Source: Brugia malayi (taxonomy: Eukaryota > Nematoda > Chromadorea > Rhabditida > Onchocercidae). From it: a stretch of 64,000 nucleotides of DNA. Positions 38,515 to 53,625 of this stretch are shown here, piece after piece (the first letter of the stretch is position 1; each line of letters begins with the position of its first letter). The stretch spans positions 4,068,528 through 4,132,527 of the forward strand of contig NW_025062475.1 of assembly GCF_000002995.4 (NCBI RefSeq), given 5' to 3'. The notes beneath the pieces were generated by a model, which had not been told where the DNA came from, did no database searches, and worked only from the letters and a program-made list of their open reading frames with translations. The translations under genes were made by a program, and so were the position numbers.

Positions 38515-39443
38515 GCTACAATTAATTAATATCTCTCATATTAGTTTGTAGTTATCATTTTTTTTGCAATTACTTTACAAATTCATTTTTAATTTTGTTT
38601 TTTTTTTTAAATGAAATTTAAAACGAAAAAAAAAAAAGTTTCTTCTTACAATGATTAAAAATGCTAGCTTAAGAGAAATTAAAGTAAACTCTAACATTTA
38701 TATATTCTTTTATCTAATAATACAATACCTATGTTATGTCAATACTGATGCTTATTTTAAAATTTAAATAATTTTACAAATAATATTTTTCTCATATCAC
38801 ATAATACAATTTATTTATTATGTTTCTAACTTTTTCTATCCTTTATTTCTCTCTAAATTCATAAATATTTCGGGAAATTAAGGGATAGCTCAATTTCTTT
38901 ACAAAAAAAAAAAGAAAGAAAAGCATTCCAATAACTTTTTAAAATAAAATTGAAATGCAAATACTCTCCGAAACGCTATTACATTATGAATATTTATATT
39001 TGATGCAATATTATTTACTTTTTACTTTCTCATTTTCTTTTATGATTAAATATTTCACAATTACTCATAAATGAAAATAGTTTGCAAAAAAAGAAAAAAA
39101 GGAAAATGCATTAAATTATTCATTGCTAAATTTTAATGATCAAGAAAAATACTATAATAAAGAGCAAATAAATAAATTTTAAAAATTAAATATAATATGT
39201 ATATTTTTATACTATTTATTTTCTTTTGAATATTAATAAAACAAATAATTACTGAGAGAGAGAGAGAGAGAGAATTTTACTTTCCTTATGATATTATTTC
39301 ATTAATTATAATTAAAAGCAGAATTATTCATCATATCATTTTCATTTCAAATATGTTCTCTTCTTGTACTGTGTGACTAAATAAATGTGACATTGTTTAA
39401 TGAAGTGAAATGACTGATTACAATAGCAAATTGATCACGAATT
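38515..39443. other. intergenic DNA between convergent glutamine synthetase and collagen 3
   Basis: Both genes end into this 0.9 kb, so it should hold the two 3' UTRs. It contains a short GA microsatellite at about 39253-39272. No gene is seen. Confidence 0.65.
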
Positions 39444-41386
39444 TTATGCTTTTTGAAGAAGCATTGATGTTGGCAGTGGACATGGGCAGTAGTGGGCATC
39501 TGACCCAGGCAATCCGGGTAATCCAATCTAAAAATTCTAATTTGTATGGGTAATAAATAATTTGCAATAAATGATGGAAATTTTTTTTTTCAGTAAGATA
39601 TTTTATTCAAAATTATAACAAATGAAATAGCTTTTACCGAACGAGCGTTTCAGATAAATTAGCGTAAGTGAAATTTATAATATCATTTTAATAAGTTAGA
39701 TAAAAAATCCTTACCAGTCCTAAATGTCCATCTTTGCCGCTCTGTCCAGGAGTACCAAATTGTCCCAGCAAACCAGGCTTACCAGGAGGACCACGAATGC
39801 CATCACTACCATTCTTACCTGATGGACCAGGAAAACCACGTTGTCCATTTGGACCTTTTTGGCCTATTGCACATTTTTCATATGTTCCATTCCGTCCTGA
39901 TAAACCACGCTCACCTGGTTTGCCAGAAATACCTGCTGGTCCAGCCTCTCCTACATCTCCTTGCCTACCTGTTGCACCTCTTTTTCCGGACAATCCAGCA
40001 CTACCAATACGTCCCACTGGTCCGCGATTACCAGGAGGACCAGGACGTCCAAGTAATCCTGGTGGGCCAGGTGGACAATAAATGCAATCAGCAGATTTTT
40101 CCTGGATGACTGTGATAATGACACTTGGTACACCATGATAACCATCTTCTCCTGGTAGCCCATCTACACCTTTCCAACCTTGGTTACCTTGTGGTCCAGC
40201 TGGACCTCGTGGACAATGATTGGCAGAAGAGCAGCATTCTGAAATTTTTTGAAAAATTCACGAGCAAAAACAGAGTTAAGATTAATTTTGACAGCTAGCA
40301 TCAGTGATATTTCATTTCTCTATCTTCATCTGCATCTTTCTTTGAATGTAACAACGTTCGAAACTTACTACAACTTTCCGGATCAGGTTCTCGTTTATGA
40401 CGGATAAATAAATTAGCATAGGTTGGCGCAATTTGTGCGTTACGTGATGGGTATATGTGCAACAAACGGATGGTATTCCACGTATCATTTGCTATTATCT
40501 GAAAAAGTTAAACTTGAATTTTACAAGAGATCACATTACAGACCATAAAAAGTATTATTCATTGTTTATTAATTAATATTACCTACTACAAAGTACAAAA
40601 GATTCTCTCAGCGTCGTATAATGGATTAAAAATTATTCGCATTCTTTCCAGTAAGTTTATTTTCATTAAATTAAAAAATTTTTCAATTTAAAATTGATTT
40701 TAATTTAAAATGAAAAAAAATAAAGCATGATTTATCGGAATTTAGCTTTTATAGATTTAATATTCATAAAATGGAAATCAGTTTGAAAGAACCAAGTTGA
40801 AAAAGTTGAAAAAATAAACATAATTATCGTAATTTAACATTTTTATATTCTATTTCTTATTTTTTATGATTTCACATTCTATGTAAAATATCAATAAAAA
40901 AAATTTTTTATTGCAATGCTCAAAAGAAAAAAAAAACTTGAGAGAAGATAAATAATTATTATGAAATGAAAATTTGGTCAAAATAAATTGAACTACTAAA
41001 ATTTTAATATCTTATACAATCATTCAAGTGTTTTGCACTTCAGATAGATTTATTATTTCAAAAAATGACGAATTAAAACTTTGCTTAAATAATGATTTAA
41101 ACTTAATCAGTCGAAAATGATAATTTTTGAAATTCTTTTAAGTCCTTATCAATGCCATTTTCAACATTAATTAATATTCCAAATTACTTTCTTTTCTTAT
41201 TATCTTTTTACTACTTTATATCAAAAAAAAAACGAGAATTGAGACCTTAAAATCATGAAGTTCATTCATAGCATTGTCATATAATGCATTGATATCATTG
41301 AATAAAGATACAACAACAAATAATGTTGCGACAATTGCGCATGCGCTAATTGCTATAGCTATAGCAATGAATGTATTGGCACCCAT
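39444..41386 (-). CDS. cuticle collagen 3
   Basis: Third cuticle collagen, 292 residues, exons 41246-41386, 40369-40498, 39715-40238, 39444-39527. Architecture is as in collagens 1 and 2: a 47-residue first exon with a membrane anchor at about 5-30, a phase-1 junction after exon 2, a long Gly-X-Y exon and a short last exon. Exon 2 ends with a subtilisin-type site (FIRHKRE) before the cysteine cluster (CKCCSSANHCPRG). The first interruption is more diverged (VPSVIITVIQEKSADCIYCP), and a second short break (GTYEKCAIGQ) carries a cysteine. The helix ends GSD followed by AHYCPCP. It is inverted relative to the other two and about 23 kb away, so it is probably an older duplicate. Confidence 0.95.
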
Positions 41387-44095
41387 TAATGTAATGATAA
41401 ACTGAAAGAATTAACAGCAAAGAAAATATTTAGTTCTTTTGTTTAAATTTTATAATCAAATTTTTTATGATATAATTGTTAATTACAAATTGTTACTATT
41501 AAATTTACTATGAAATTTGCTTGAAAAGTTTTATAGAAAATTAACTTATATGTGATAATTTTTTGAATTTAAAGAATGTAAAACATTGAAATACGAATAT
41601 TGCATCGTTTATCAGAAAGTAAACTGTAAATGCGTTAAATTCAGAAGTAACTTTTTACTAAATAATTAAATCTTACATTTAATTATCAATTTAAAGTAAT
41701 TGAAATTCTCAATTTTAAAGTAATTGAAAGTAATCAATTTTAAAGTAATTGAAATTGAAAATTCTAACATTTCAAAAAGTAAATAAAATTTTGAAATTTT
41801 CATTCAAAAAACATTCATCAATTCCATTCAATTCTTCTAAAACATTATTAAATTTGAATTATTTAAAGCATTTTTATAGCAAAATTGAAAATTATTTGCC
41901 CTTGAATTTGCAATGCTTTAGATCTGTTCTTCGCTTTCTTTGTCATTTCATCTTCGCAACTGTTTGTTGACCTTCAATTTCTGTTAATTTTTTGATCATA
42001 AGAAACAAGAATTAATCTTAAAACAGGTAATTTAGCCAGAGATTCACCTGGTTGAAAATTATTATCCTAAACTAATGAACGGAAATAATAAAGAAGAGAA
42101 TCTGAACTGAAATTCATATGTAAATGATGTAGATTGTTTGGCATTGCTTAAATTTTGAGCAATTTATTAAATTTGTAACTGTTGAAAATTTGTTTTGAAA
42201 ATAATAAAATGATTTTTATCATTTACATATATTCGCTAATTTGTTTCAGATAAAAGAATGAATCAGAATGATAATTTCGTCTCATATATTCATATCTTAT
42301 AACATACCTTTTGTACAGGTAAATTTGCCTAACTGTCATCATACTTAATTAATTGTAATTAAAGTTAATTTACTCAAGTACATTTCAAAAATGAATGCAA
42401 AATTTTTGTTATTACTTTTATTACTAAAAGTTGCATAATTAATTACACTTTGAAATGAACGAACAAAAAAATTTAATAATTCTAATTTCAAATTTTCAAT
42501 TCTTATTCTTAAAGTATTGCAGTTCTTGAATTGTTTGTGCCCTTTGAACTAAATTATCTATTGTATTTTCACAAAAAGAATTTCATTTATTTTTTTAGCA
42601 CTACATTTTATAAATTTATTGATTTCCAGTCGCCAATTTGTTTGATTATAATTTAATCGTACAAAAATTTAATTTAATAAAACAAATTCATTTATTTGCT
42701 TTTAACTGAAAGTTATAGTCAATCATTTCTGTGACAACAAAAAAAAAGAATTTTTTTTTTTTTTTTGGTACGTTGGAGAATTTATTACAACGTATTATGA
42801 TAACAGATCACATTAAAAATTTTTATTATTTTTGAGCAAATGATTGATAGTCTGTTCTATTCTTAGCATTTCATAAAATTCTCTTTGATCTTTTACAAAT
42901 ATTTTCGCCTAAAAATTAATTAAATTGAAAATAGCAAATGATAGTACAGTGAAATACACATTTGCTCACAGAAATAATAACTAATAGTAATTTCCTTTTT
43001 ATTACAAAAAAAAAAAAAAATCTTTCTGAAAAATTTGGTAAAGAAAAAAGAAATCAGCTAAATGTAGTTTATAAAAAATTCTCACAAATGTTATGAGCCA
43101 TTAATAAGTTAAAAGATATAATTAATCAAATATGTAAATGATAGAAAGAAATTGTTGTGATAGTGAAAGGAAATGAATTCTTGTTCTTTTTTTTCCACAA
43201 AATTGAATTTAGTATTTTAAAATGCTGCAAGTTTCACATCTTCATAAAGCAAAATTTGCAGTGTTTAATATTTGATAAGCAAATTTTTTAAGACTAATTT
43301 GCTTTCCTAATGAAATTTCGGAATTAAGTTCAACATTTTAAACTGTTTCAATATTGATAAATAAATATTAGCAGAGTCACTGTAAACTGAATGTAATTTG
43401 TTACTGTTAATCCAAAGTTCAAGATGATACCACAACTCATCAAAAGAAAAAAAAAAAGTTGAAAACAATACAAGTTTTGAGGTTATAAAAGTTTTATTGT
43501 CCTGAAAAATTCGCAAAAGATAAAATGTTCGAGTAGATTATATAGATAGAAATACCTAAATTATTAAGATAGTAGTGAGTTAGGATTAAAGAGAGAGAGA
43601 GAGATTTATACGGAGGGTTTTAAAATTTATAAGCTTATCCATATACACCACAAACATCTATGAGAAAAGTAAACAGATTAGCTTAAGCTTGTATTATTCC
43701 ACTTTTTTTTTTTTTGAGATTGTATTGAAAAAGATGTCATCTCTATTGATCATATTTGTGATTTTTCCTTTATCTCCGAAATAGAAGATGAACTGATGAA
43801 ATCTTTGGATGAAGATGTGAATATTTCGTTATTTTAATGACGATTTTTATTTATTTAAATTGAAACAAACAAATCTTTATCACTTTGGAAATGAATAAAT
43901 AGAAGATGAAAAGTACAAGAATATTTAAAGCATGGAAAACATACAATATATTCTGGGAAGTTTTATTTTATTTGCATGACTTTTTTTTTCATATTTGATT
44001 GAATAAAAGTAATTCTAAAAGATTGCGAATATGTTTATCAGTTAAATAATAATATCGCAACAATGATCTTAAAGAGAAAAATCAAATGTTAAAAA
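41387..44095. other. intergenic DNA upstream of collagen 3
   Basis: AT-rich with no supported gene. It contains three copies of a ~24-bp element around CAATTTTAAAGTAATTGAAA at about 41687-41760. The frames 41749-41970 (+) and 43307-43516 (-) have no recognisable features. The end nearest 44096 is the 3' side of the splicing-regulator gene. Confidence 0.6.
41687..41760. repeat. ~24-bp tandem repeat (x3)
   Basis: Three imperfect copies of CAATTTTAAAGTAATTGAAA with variable short spacers lie about 300 bases upstream of the collagen 3 start. Confidence 0.75.
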
Positions 44096-44397
44096 TCATA
44101 ACGGTAACGGAACAACTTGTTCCTTCTTTCGCTCAAAATATCTTTGTCGAATTTCTTCAACTTTCTCCGAATCATTCCGATGAGCTAATATCTTTTTGAT
44201 TATTTGTAGCCTGGAAAATAATAACGCTTATTTTAAAGAAATGTTTGAAAACACAACATAAAATATTCTAAAATCTTACAGAAAAATGAGTAATTTGTTA
44301 ACTAGTTAAGTAATGTAGAACTTAAATTAATAATAGTAATAATAATAATATTAATAATGATAATGATAACAATAACGATAATAATAGTGATAATAAT

Positions 44398-44464
<67 letters not shown>

Positions 44465-47089
44465 TAGAATTTGTATTTCATCTCATTTAAAATCCGTCAA
44501 AAATCGCTTATTTAACCTTTCTTCCTTAGTTTTCTCCTTTACAATTCTTTTCTTCGGTTCATCATTTTCCTCTCCTTTTTGTTTCTTTTCAAATTTCTTA
44601 TGCTCCTTTTTTTCCGTACAGTGATAATCACAAAAATTTTCGTGCTGTTTTGTAGAACTTCGTTTCTCTTTATGAGATTCAGAGCTGAAATTAAACATAA
44701 TACAATAAATTGAACATTGAAATTTCACAAAACAAAAAACAAAATCTATAATATTTTACCTTTTTTCCTGTCGCCGTCTTCTATAACTATGTTCCCTACT
44801 ACGTCCATGTCTCTCCATTCGTTTTTTATGTCCTTTTGATAGCTCCTCATCACTACTGCTACTTGCCGTCAGATGTTCCGGAGATGGAGTAAAACGCTGT
44901 CGAATTTGTTCCGCCTTTGTTGGCTTTTTCACTTGTGGTTTCTGAAAACGGATCAAATTTAAATCAAATAAAAAAATCATTATAGGATCTAAACTAATAA
45001 TTTATTGGGAAATAATTTGAACTTTGGAAGCAATTAAGTTTCACTCAAAAGCATAAAGGCAAATAAATGTTCAAAATTTTCAGAATTATTTGAAATTTGA
45101 ATAGAAAATTGTTATTATTTTTATTAAATTATAATGGCTTCCTTTTCAAATCTTTGAAAAAAAAAATGCACTCTTTGTTTCTGATATGAAGAAAATTTAA
45201 AAAACTTAATACAAACCAAAATATTTAAACCAGGCTTCAGGTTTACTGAAATCGTATTATTGAGCTCCTGTTCTTTGTCTGAATCATCAGAATATACTGA
45301 TTTCTCTGTTTGATTACCAGTAGACAATTCCAGAAATCTACCATCATTATCGCTGTCTTTCCGTAATAAAGAAAGTTTTTTAGCATGTTCAACAGAATCC
45401 ACACTTGTTTGTTGTACATCTGTTGTAGGGCTAATAAACTAAAATAAGAACACATTTGATATGTAAAAATTAATCCTTGCTTCTTAGTCAAAAAAGTTTA
45501 CATTACTCAATTAATCAAATTTAATCATAAACCTCTTGCTTTATATCTCCTTCTTCTGTTTTAATTGCACCATTATCTCCAACAATATCATTCAACAGCG
45601 TCCTATAAAAGCCACCTTTCCACACGCCACTTTTTTGCCTTTCCACTGCTGTCAATTCTAAAAAATCAAATTTGGTTTGATCGAAAATTTTCAAATGATA
45701 AACGTCTAATGATAATGAGAAAATTGAACAATTAATCAATAATTTCGCCTAACTGTATTACTGTGACTACTCCAGCATTGACAAAATATGCTAAAAACTC
45801 AGTGATGATGTTAGCCTTAATAAAAAAAAAAATTAATTTGCAAAAAAAGACAATGAACCAACCGTCAAGCCGATTGTCAACTGCTTCTTGCAAACGGAAA
45901 TTTTCCATTTCTGCTAGCTGTTTTTTGTATGCGCTCGTAACAAATTTCTGGAAAATAACAATTTTTCTTGAAGTGAAGAATCAATAAATTAAAACAAGAT
46001 TATAACTGAAATGTAGTAACCTCTTTATCATCAAATTGTCCAGCTTCTGCTTCACGCTCTTTCTGTTGCTTACGCTCCTCTCGACTTTGTTGCGCAAGTA
46101 AACGCTTTTTGTGTGCTTCCAGAATTTGTTCTGCATACTTTGACTAAACAGAGAAATACTTAATACTGTAAAAAATAAAAAAATTAAAGTATTTATTGCT
46201 ATTGAATCCGGCTCTCCGGTAAAGCGCTAGGATTGCAGTAGTACTTCAGCATAAGTAAATGGTTTAAAGTAAGGGGACTAAATGATATATTTCTTTCTAA
46301 TGCAAATTAGTGCTATTATTATTACTAGTTAAACTATGACGAAATTTCAAACACAGCATAAGGAAGTAAGGAATAAAAAAATTTCCGAATAACACTTCAA
46401 AATGAATATGAGATCAATGCAGTACATCCATAAAATATTAAGAACAGTTTGCACTGAGCAAATCTGCTAAATGAATAGACATTTATGATCTTCATTATTA
46501 CTATGCAAGGTAATCTTAAGCAAAACTATTTTAAAAAAAGTATTATCCACTAAATTTTGTCTTCTAATTCAGTATAGTTCAATAACTTTAAGAGCTGTAT
46601 TTTCAACTATACCTTTCGTTCCTTATCTGCAGCTTTAATTTCTGCAATTTTTTGATTTTTATTTGCTTGTAATTCTTCGTATACATTATCATAGTCAAAA
46701 ATTGTTGGATCTTCAGCAAGCGCTTTTTCATGCTCACGCTTTGCTTGCATTTTTGCGCGCACTGTTGTTGCAGTAAATTCACTCGATGATGCAGCCTACA
46801 AGTGAATACAACAGTGATGTAAATCAAAATTGATAACTGAAGCTCAGATTCTACTTCTAATGGCAATTGTCGGCATTAAATAATATTCCTGAAACTGAAA
46901 GTACCTCATTCCCATCATCTTCATCACTCGCAAATGCAGCAGCAATTGGTTTAACAGTTGAAAGTTCAGATGGTTTCTTTAAAATTAAACCATACCTAAA
47001 GAGGACAGTTTTAATTTTCGAAATCAACAAGTGAAATAGGAAGACTTCAACAGTAAGAAAGATTACTTCTTCAATGTTGTTGTCGACAT
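44096..47089 (-). CDS. NSRP1/CCDC55-like nuclear speckle splicing regulator
   Basis: Homologue of nuclear speckle splicing regulatory protein 1, which affects alternative splice-site choice in the nucleus. Ten exons: 47067-47089, 46905-46995, 46613-46795, 46021-46143, 45863-45947, 45533-45657, 45217-45438, 44760-44941, 44517-44684, 44096-44210; 438 residues. The start MSTTTLKKYGLILKK carries the family's N-terminal KYGL motif and follows a leader-type acceptor (ATTATTGCAG) six bases upstream. Then come a charged helix (ALAEDPTIFDYDNVYEELQ), the GQFDDKE-KFVTSAYKKQL block and GGFYRTLLNDIVG. The C-terminal half is Ser/Arg/Lys/Glu-rich. It ends in the conserved HRNDSEKVEEIRQRYFERK segment. The last intron (44211-44516) is filled with a TAA repeat; if retained, it would stop the protein after ten extra residues. 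RNF121 lies about 1 kb upstream on the same strand. Confidence 0.9.
44340..44463. repeat. (TAA/ATA)n microsatellite in the last NSRP1 intron
   Basis: A nearly pure run of AAT triplets at 44401-44463 is preceded by an interrupted version with GAT, AAC and GTG variants. It lies inside the intron between the last two exons. Confidence 0.95.
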
Positions 47090-47095
47090 TCGAAA

Positions 47096-48093
47096 CTGCA
47101 ATAATCAATACTGGCTTAGAACACCACAAACACTTGCTTGTCAATATATATATATATATGGATTTCAACCTTTTTCTGATTGCTCTGAAGAAAACAATTC
47201 CAACTGAATTCGTTTTTAGACCTGAAACTGTTAACTAGTAAGTATAACTACAGTAGTAACTAGTAAGTATAGTCTTCCATCATTTGCAATAACACACCAA
47301 ACAACTACTGTAAAATTCTATTTTTTATAAATATAAAAATTTTCAATCGAATTTCGAATGTAAATCCTCAGTTAGGAGAGACATTAAACCATGAAATCAT
47401 TTATTGGAATATGAGAATATAAATAAAATTAACAGAAAACAGATTGTGAGTAATGTTCATTAAAGCGAAACCCATTGATAAAAAAAGATAGCACAGAGCA
47501 TATATCACTTACAAATAGTAATGCACAAATATAAAGCCCTAGCATAATTGAAATAGAAGTTTCTTACGTTTGAGAACATAAAAAGTTCTTTGAGAAGTAG
47601 TCAGAGCAAGCAAAGAGAGAATATCAGCACATAAATTATGATGAAGGAGTAAAAACCAGAAATACTAACATAGAAGTTTTAAACAATATTTACAAACTGG
47701 CCACTATTTTAACAAATCAAATAGATTTAAATCAAATTCCTCCTGTTCCCTCACCACCCCCCCCCCCCCCCCCAAAAAAAAAAAAAAAAAAAGATAAAGA
47801 AGAACGAAATGAGTTCATAACTAATAAATATGATTAAAATACAAAGCTAAAATATACGAAATAATTTGAACCCCTGTTTGCTTTTTCCAATCACTTTCAT
47901 AAATACCAGTCAATGATAAACAAATAAGAAAAGAAAACACAGCAAATATTTTCAACAAGCCATCACTTAAATATAGAATAGCGCACAGAGAGATATCTTC
48001 ATTGGAGTTATTAAATAAAACATGAACAAATTTTTCCTAATTGAAAAATGCCATTTGTAGCAAGCAAAACAATTCCCGAAACCACTGAACATA
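47096..48093. other. intergenic DNA between RNF121 and NSRP1 genes
   Basis: About 1 kb separating two same-strand genes. It contains a short AT run near 47146-47158, a C17/A19 homopolymer junction at 47757-47792, and the 3' UTR of the RNF121 gene. No other gene is supported. Confidence 0.6.
47757..47792. repeat. C17-A19 homopolymer junction
   Basis: Seventeen consecutive C directly followed by nineteen A. A C run of this length is exceptional in this AT-rich window; the minus strand therefore carries T19-G17. Confidence 0.95.
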
Positions 48094-50616
<2,523 letters not shown>

Positions 50617-51386
50617 CCTCACATTTAACTACCACGTTGCTATAAAATCGAACAAGACGTATAGCTAAACTGTAAAAAATAAGTACAAATAATTCACTAA
50701 TTCACAATTAAATGTTTTCAATATTTAATATTCATTATTGTAAAAATATGATATTAAAACTAAACAGCTAATGTGTTAGAGAGATAAAGTTAAGTAATTT
50801 TTTTTAATTAGCTCTAATTAAAACAAAAATCATTTTATGTTCCAAAAATAATGTTAATTACTTACCTGGACACTTATAAGTCCTTAAAATCTTTTATTCT
50901 ATCAAATAAACATCTAATACCATCAGGTATCAATATACGATCAGGTATTAACATGCAGAAGAACAGAAGGAACCCGGAAATTTTCAAAAGAAACGGTTTG
51001 TAACGCAAAGATTATTCTGTTTGCATTGTGACATCAAGTAATAGAAAAGAGCGAGAAGAGTGTGCGTCATAGCTTGACGTAGCTTACGTAAGTTGTGATT
51101 TCTGATGTTTCGTACTATGTGTGATTTTCCTAAGCTAATGCTTCTTTTTTGTTTGGATTTGTATTTATATTAAAGTCAAAGAATGAATTATAAATAGAGT
51201 TGTCACATTTATATATATATATATATTTTGCTTTGTGTAATCTTTAATCTCAAATAAAATGTAAGCAAAAGATGAAATTAATCTTTGATATTCTTCAGGT
51301 TTTTCTTTTTTCGGTTAGTATAACCTTATCAGTGGTAATATCATCACTATCTTTACTTCTAGATAATTATCTTCTAACACTGAACA
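50617..51386. promoter_or_regulatory. divergent promoter region of RNF121-like and RNF5-like genes
   Basis: The 770 bases between the two start codons contain no gene. A cluster at 51064-51091 holds GCGTCA, TGACGTAG and the palindrome TTACGTAA, three ACGT/CGTCA-type cores within 28 bases. Such cores resemble bZIP (ATF/CREB/XBP1-class) sites. A TA-rich run lies at about 51210-51227. Shared regulation is inference from arrangement and motifs. Confidence 0.45.
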
Positions 51387-51478
51387 ATGGTAGGTGTTAC
51401 TCAGACAGAAAATGCTGAAAGTCATTCTTCTTCGAAGGAAGATGGCAAGAAGGACGATGACACAGCAAGGTATATATA

Positions 51479-51509
<31 letters not shown>

Positions 51510-52751
51510 CAGTCTGTCTCATTATAATGTATTTCATAAAAGGGATTACTACGATCACACAGTAATATGACATTCGCCTAAATTCTTACTCTTACTTTTT
51601 ACTTGACTTAGTTTCATTCTCTATCGCAATGAATGTAAAGATGTGTAGAATTATCTATAGATGTCAGCTATCATATTTTTTGGAGGGGTTTAAACACTAA
51701 AGGGTAACTTATAGATTCGATTGTAACATATGTTTGGATGTAGCACGAGATGCTGTAGTGTCGATGTGTGGTCATTTGTTCTGTTGGCCATGTCTTCATC
51801 AGTGGCTTGATACATGCCCTAATAGGCAGCTTTGTCCCGTTTGTAAATCTGCCATTAGCAAAGATAAGGTTATTTTTTTTCTTTTTGTGTGTGTGTGATA
51901 ATGCAAGTTATAAATTAAAGGATAAGTTACAAATTAAAAGGTAATTGAGACAAGGAATAATTCCGTGAAACATTCATGTATTTGAAATAGGTGATACCGC
52001 TGTATGGAAGAGGTGGTAATGATACAGACCCACGAGATAAAGTTCCACCACGTCCAAGAGGTCAACGTACCGAAATGCCCCAGGCAAGTTCTCATTATTG
52101 TCATATTCATATGAAAAGAACACATGCAAGAGATTTGAGATTATTCTTAGAGTAATTTATGATGATTCGAGCTTAGTGGGTTGTATTAATTGCAGAGCAA
52201 TATGACAGAGAGACTTGGCAGAGAGACATATGCAATTTGATGCAGTACTCTTTTTACTTTCAGAGCTCTTTTCAAGGATTCCCAGGCTTCCAGTGGGGCG
52301 GTGAGAATGGTGGTGGTGTGCAGTTCTCAATGGGTATCGGAGTGTTCCCTATCTCATTTTTCGCATCATTTTTCAATATTGGTTTTGGAGAACGACGTCC
52401 AGATGCGCGTTAGTTCTATCATTTATTAGTATAATTGTTCGGTTTCCTTCTTTGAATTTTTTCTTATGATATGAAATATAGGATTGAATGATGATGTACA
52501 GCTCTCAGAGTACTTCTATGTATCCAGTCTTTAGTGATTTAAGGTGGTGAGTCGTTAATTATATTGAGTATATCTTGGTATATACATAGTATGACAAGAT
52601 ATATAGTTTTAAAAAAGCTTCTTATGTCTTAACATATATATTTTGTTTTTCAGCGGCACCAGGCACAAGACAAGCGGAAGAGGAGCAGTTTCTATCAAAT
52701 CTTTTTATATATCTTGGTATATTTTTTGTTGTTTGGCTCCTAGTTCTATAA
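51387..52751 (+). CDS. rnf-5: RNF5/RNF185-like ER RING E3 ubiquitin ligase
   Basis: Membrane-anchored E3 ligase of the ER involved in degradation of misfolded proteins; in C. elegans the homologue is RNF-5. Five exons: 51387-51469, 51715-51868, 51991-52083, 52264-52408, 52654-52751; 190 residues. A C3HC4 RING lies near the N-terminus (C31, C34, C46, H48, C51, C54, C68, C71; [20 protein letters not shown]). It is followed by the family signature VIPLYGRGG and [14 protein letters not shown] Gly/Phe-rich linker and a C-terminal tail anchor at about 174-190 ([18 protein letters not shown]) complete it. Intron 3 starts with GC, not GT (CAG then GCAAGT). The nearest GT would shift the frame into a stop, so the GC donor is firmly supported. 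Confidence 0.95.
52084..52263 (+). other. GC-AG intron in the RNF5-like gene
   Basis: The donor CAG followed by GCAAGT matches the known GC-donor consensus (AG then GCAAGT), and the acceptor is TACTTTCAG. Reading frame and family resemblance hold across the junction (TEMPQ then SSFQGF). Using the GT four bases downstream shifts frame and meets a stop within 15 codons. Confidence 0.85.
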
Positions 52752-53625
52752 ATATCATTTCCGAACTATCCAAGAGTGCTGGAATATTTTAGTTTAAAGA
52801 TATTTTCTATCTATTTTTTCGCTTCTTTTTTCCTTTGTCCTGTGCGTACCTTAATTGTTCATATGATTATTTCTGTGGATACTGTGTTCCTAGTCGTATT
52901 TTGTGGTTGAATTTACCTAAGCGCAAATGTTCGAAGCCTACTTTCATTAGAAAAGATGCAAACAGGTGTCGCAGATTTAAGTGCCACTTTTAAAAGGCAT
53001 TCTGCAGTCATCTAATTTGCACAAGCTTATGGACAGCATAGTTACAGTATGTTGCTTTTTTGTTGATTGCATGTGTCAAAATTACTCATGCCTACAATCA
53101 GTTTTCTGACTATATCTTGAGCTGCTTTCATTCGTCGGTTTATGTAAACTTAATATGTTTCATCATCACATTGATCGTACATATCGTTTCTTGTAGAACT
53201 GAGTTTTTAGTATCTGTTTCTTCGCTGAATATTTATTTATTCTTTGCATAAATACAGAGAAAGTAAAGACAAATTAACAGTTCCTAATAATACACTAACA
53301 GTACATTGAAATATGAAGTGCAGTATTTTCAAGCAAAATTATTTTTCAGCAAATTTGGGTTTTAATAAATACCGTTAATGAAAACAAAAAACTGTGGGCA
53401 TTCTCATGTTTCTGTTATGATATTTCATTGCGTAGTTTCTGTTTAAAATTCCAAAGCCTTAGACGAATTAACGGTAAAGGTACCAATTTTGGGCATATTT
53501 TTACAGATTTTTTATAGATATTATAAACCTAAGATCACTGACACGTTTGAGTGACCTACATCGATCTTTGCTTCCAAGTTCATTCGATTACGCTTATTTG
53601 CGCATGATTAGCATTGCCAGACTGG
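52752..53625. other. intergenic DNA between convergent RNF5-like and kelch genes
   Basis: The 3' regions of both genes meet here. A 63-residue plus-strand frame at 53060-53251 has no recognisable features. No further gene is seen. Confidence 0.65.

Noticed and set aside
46200..46260. GC-richer patch in an NSRP1-like intron, considered as a tRNA or snoRNA
   Set aside because: No consistent cloverleaf, internal promoter boxes or C/D or H/ACA boxes could be drawn.
47170..47235. Alternative first coding segment for the NSRP1-like gene
   Set aside because: It can be spliced in frame but has no start codon. The exon at 47067-47089 gives a proper ATG, leader acceptor and the conserved KYGL start.
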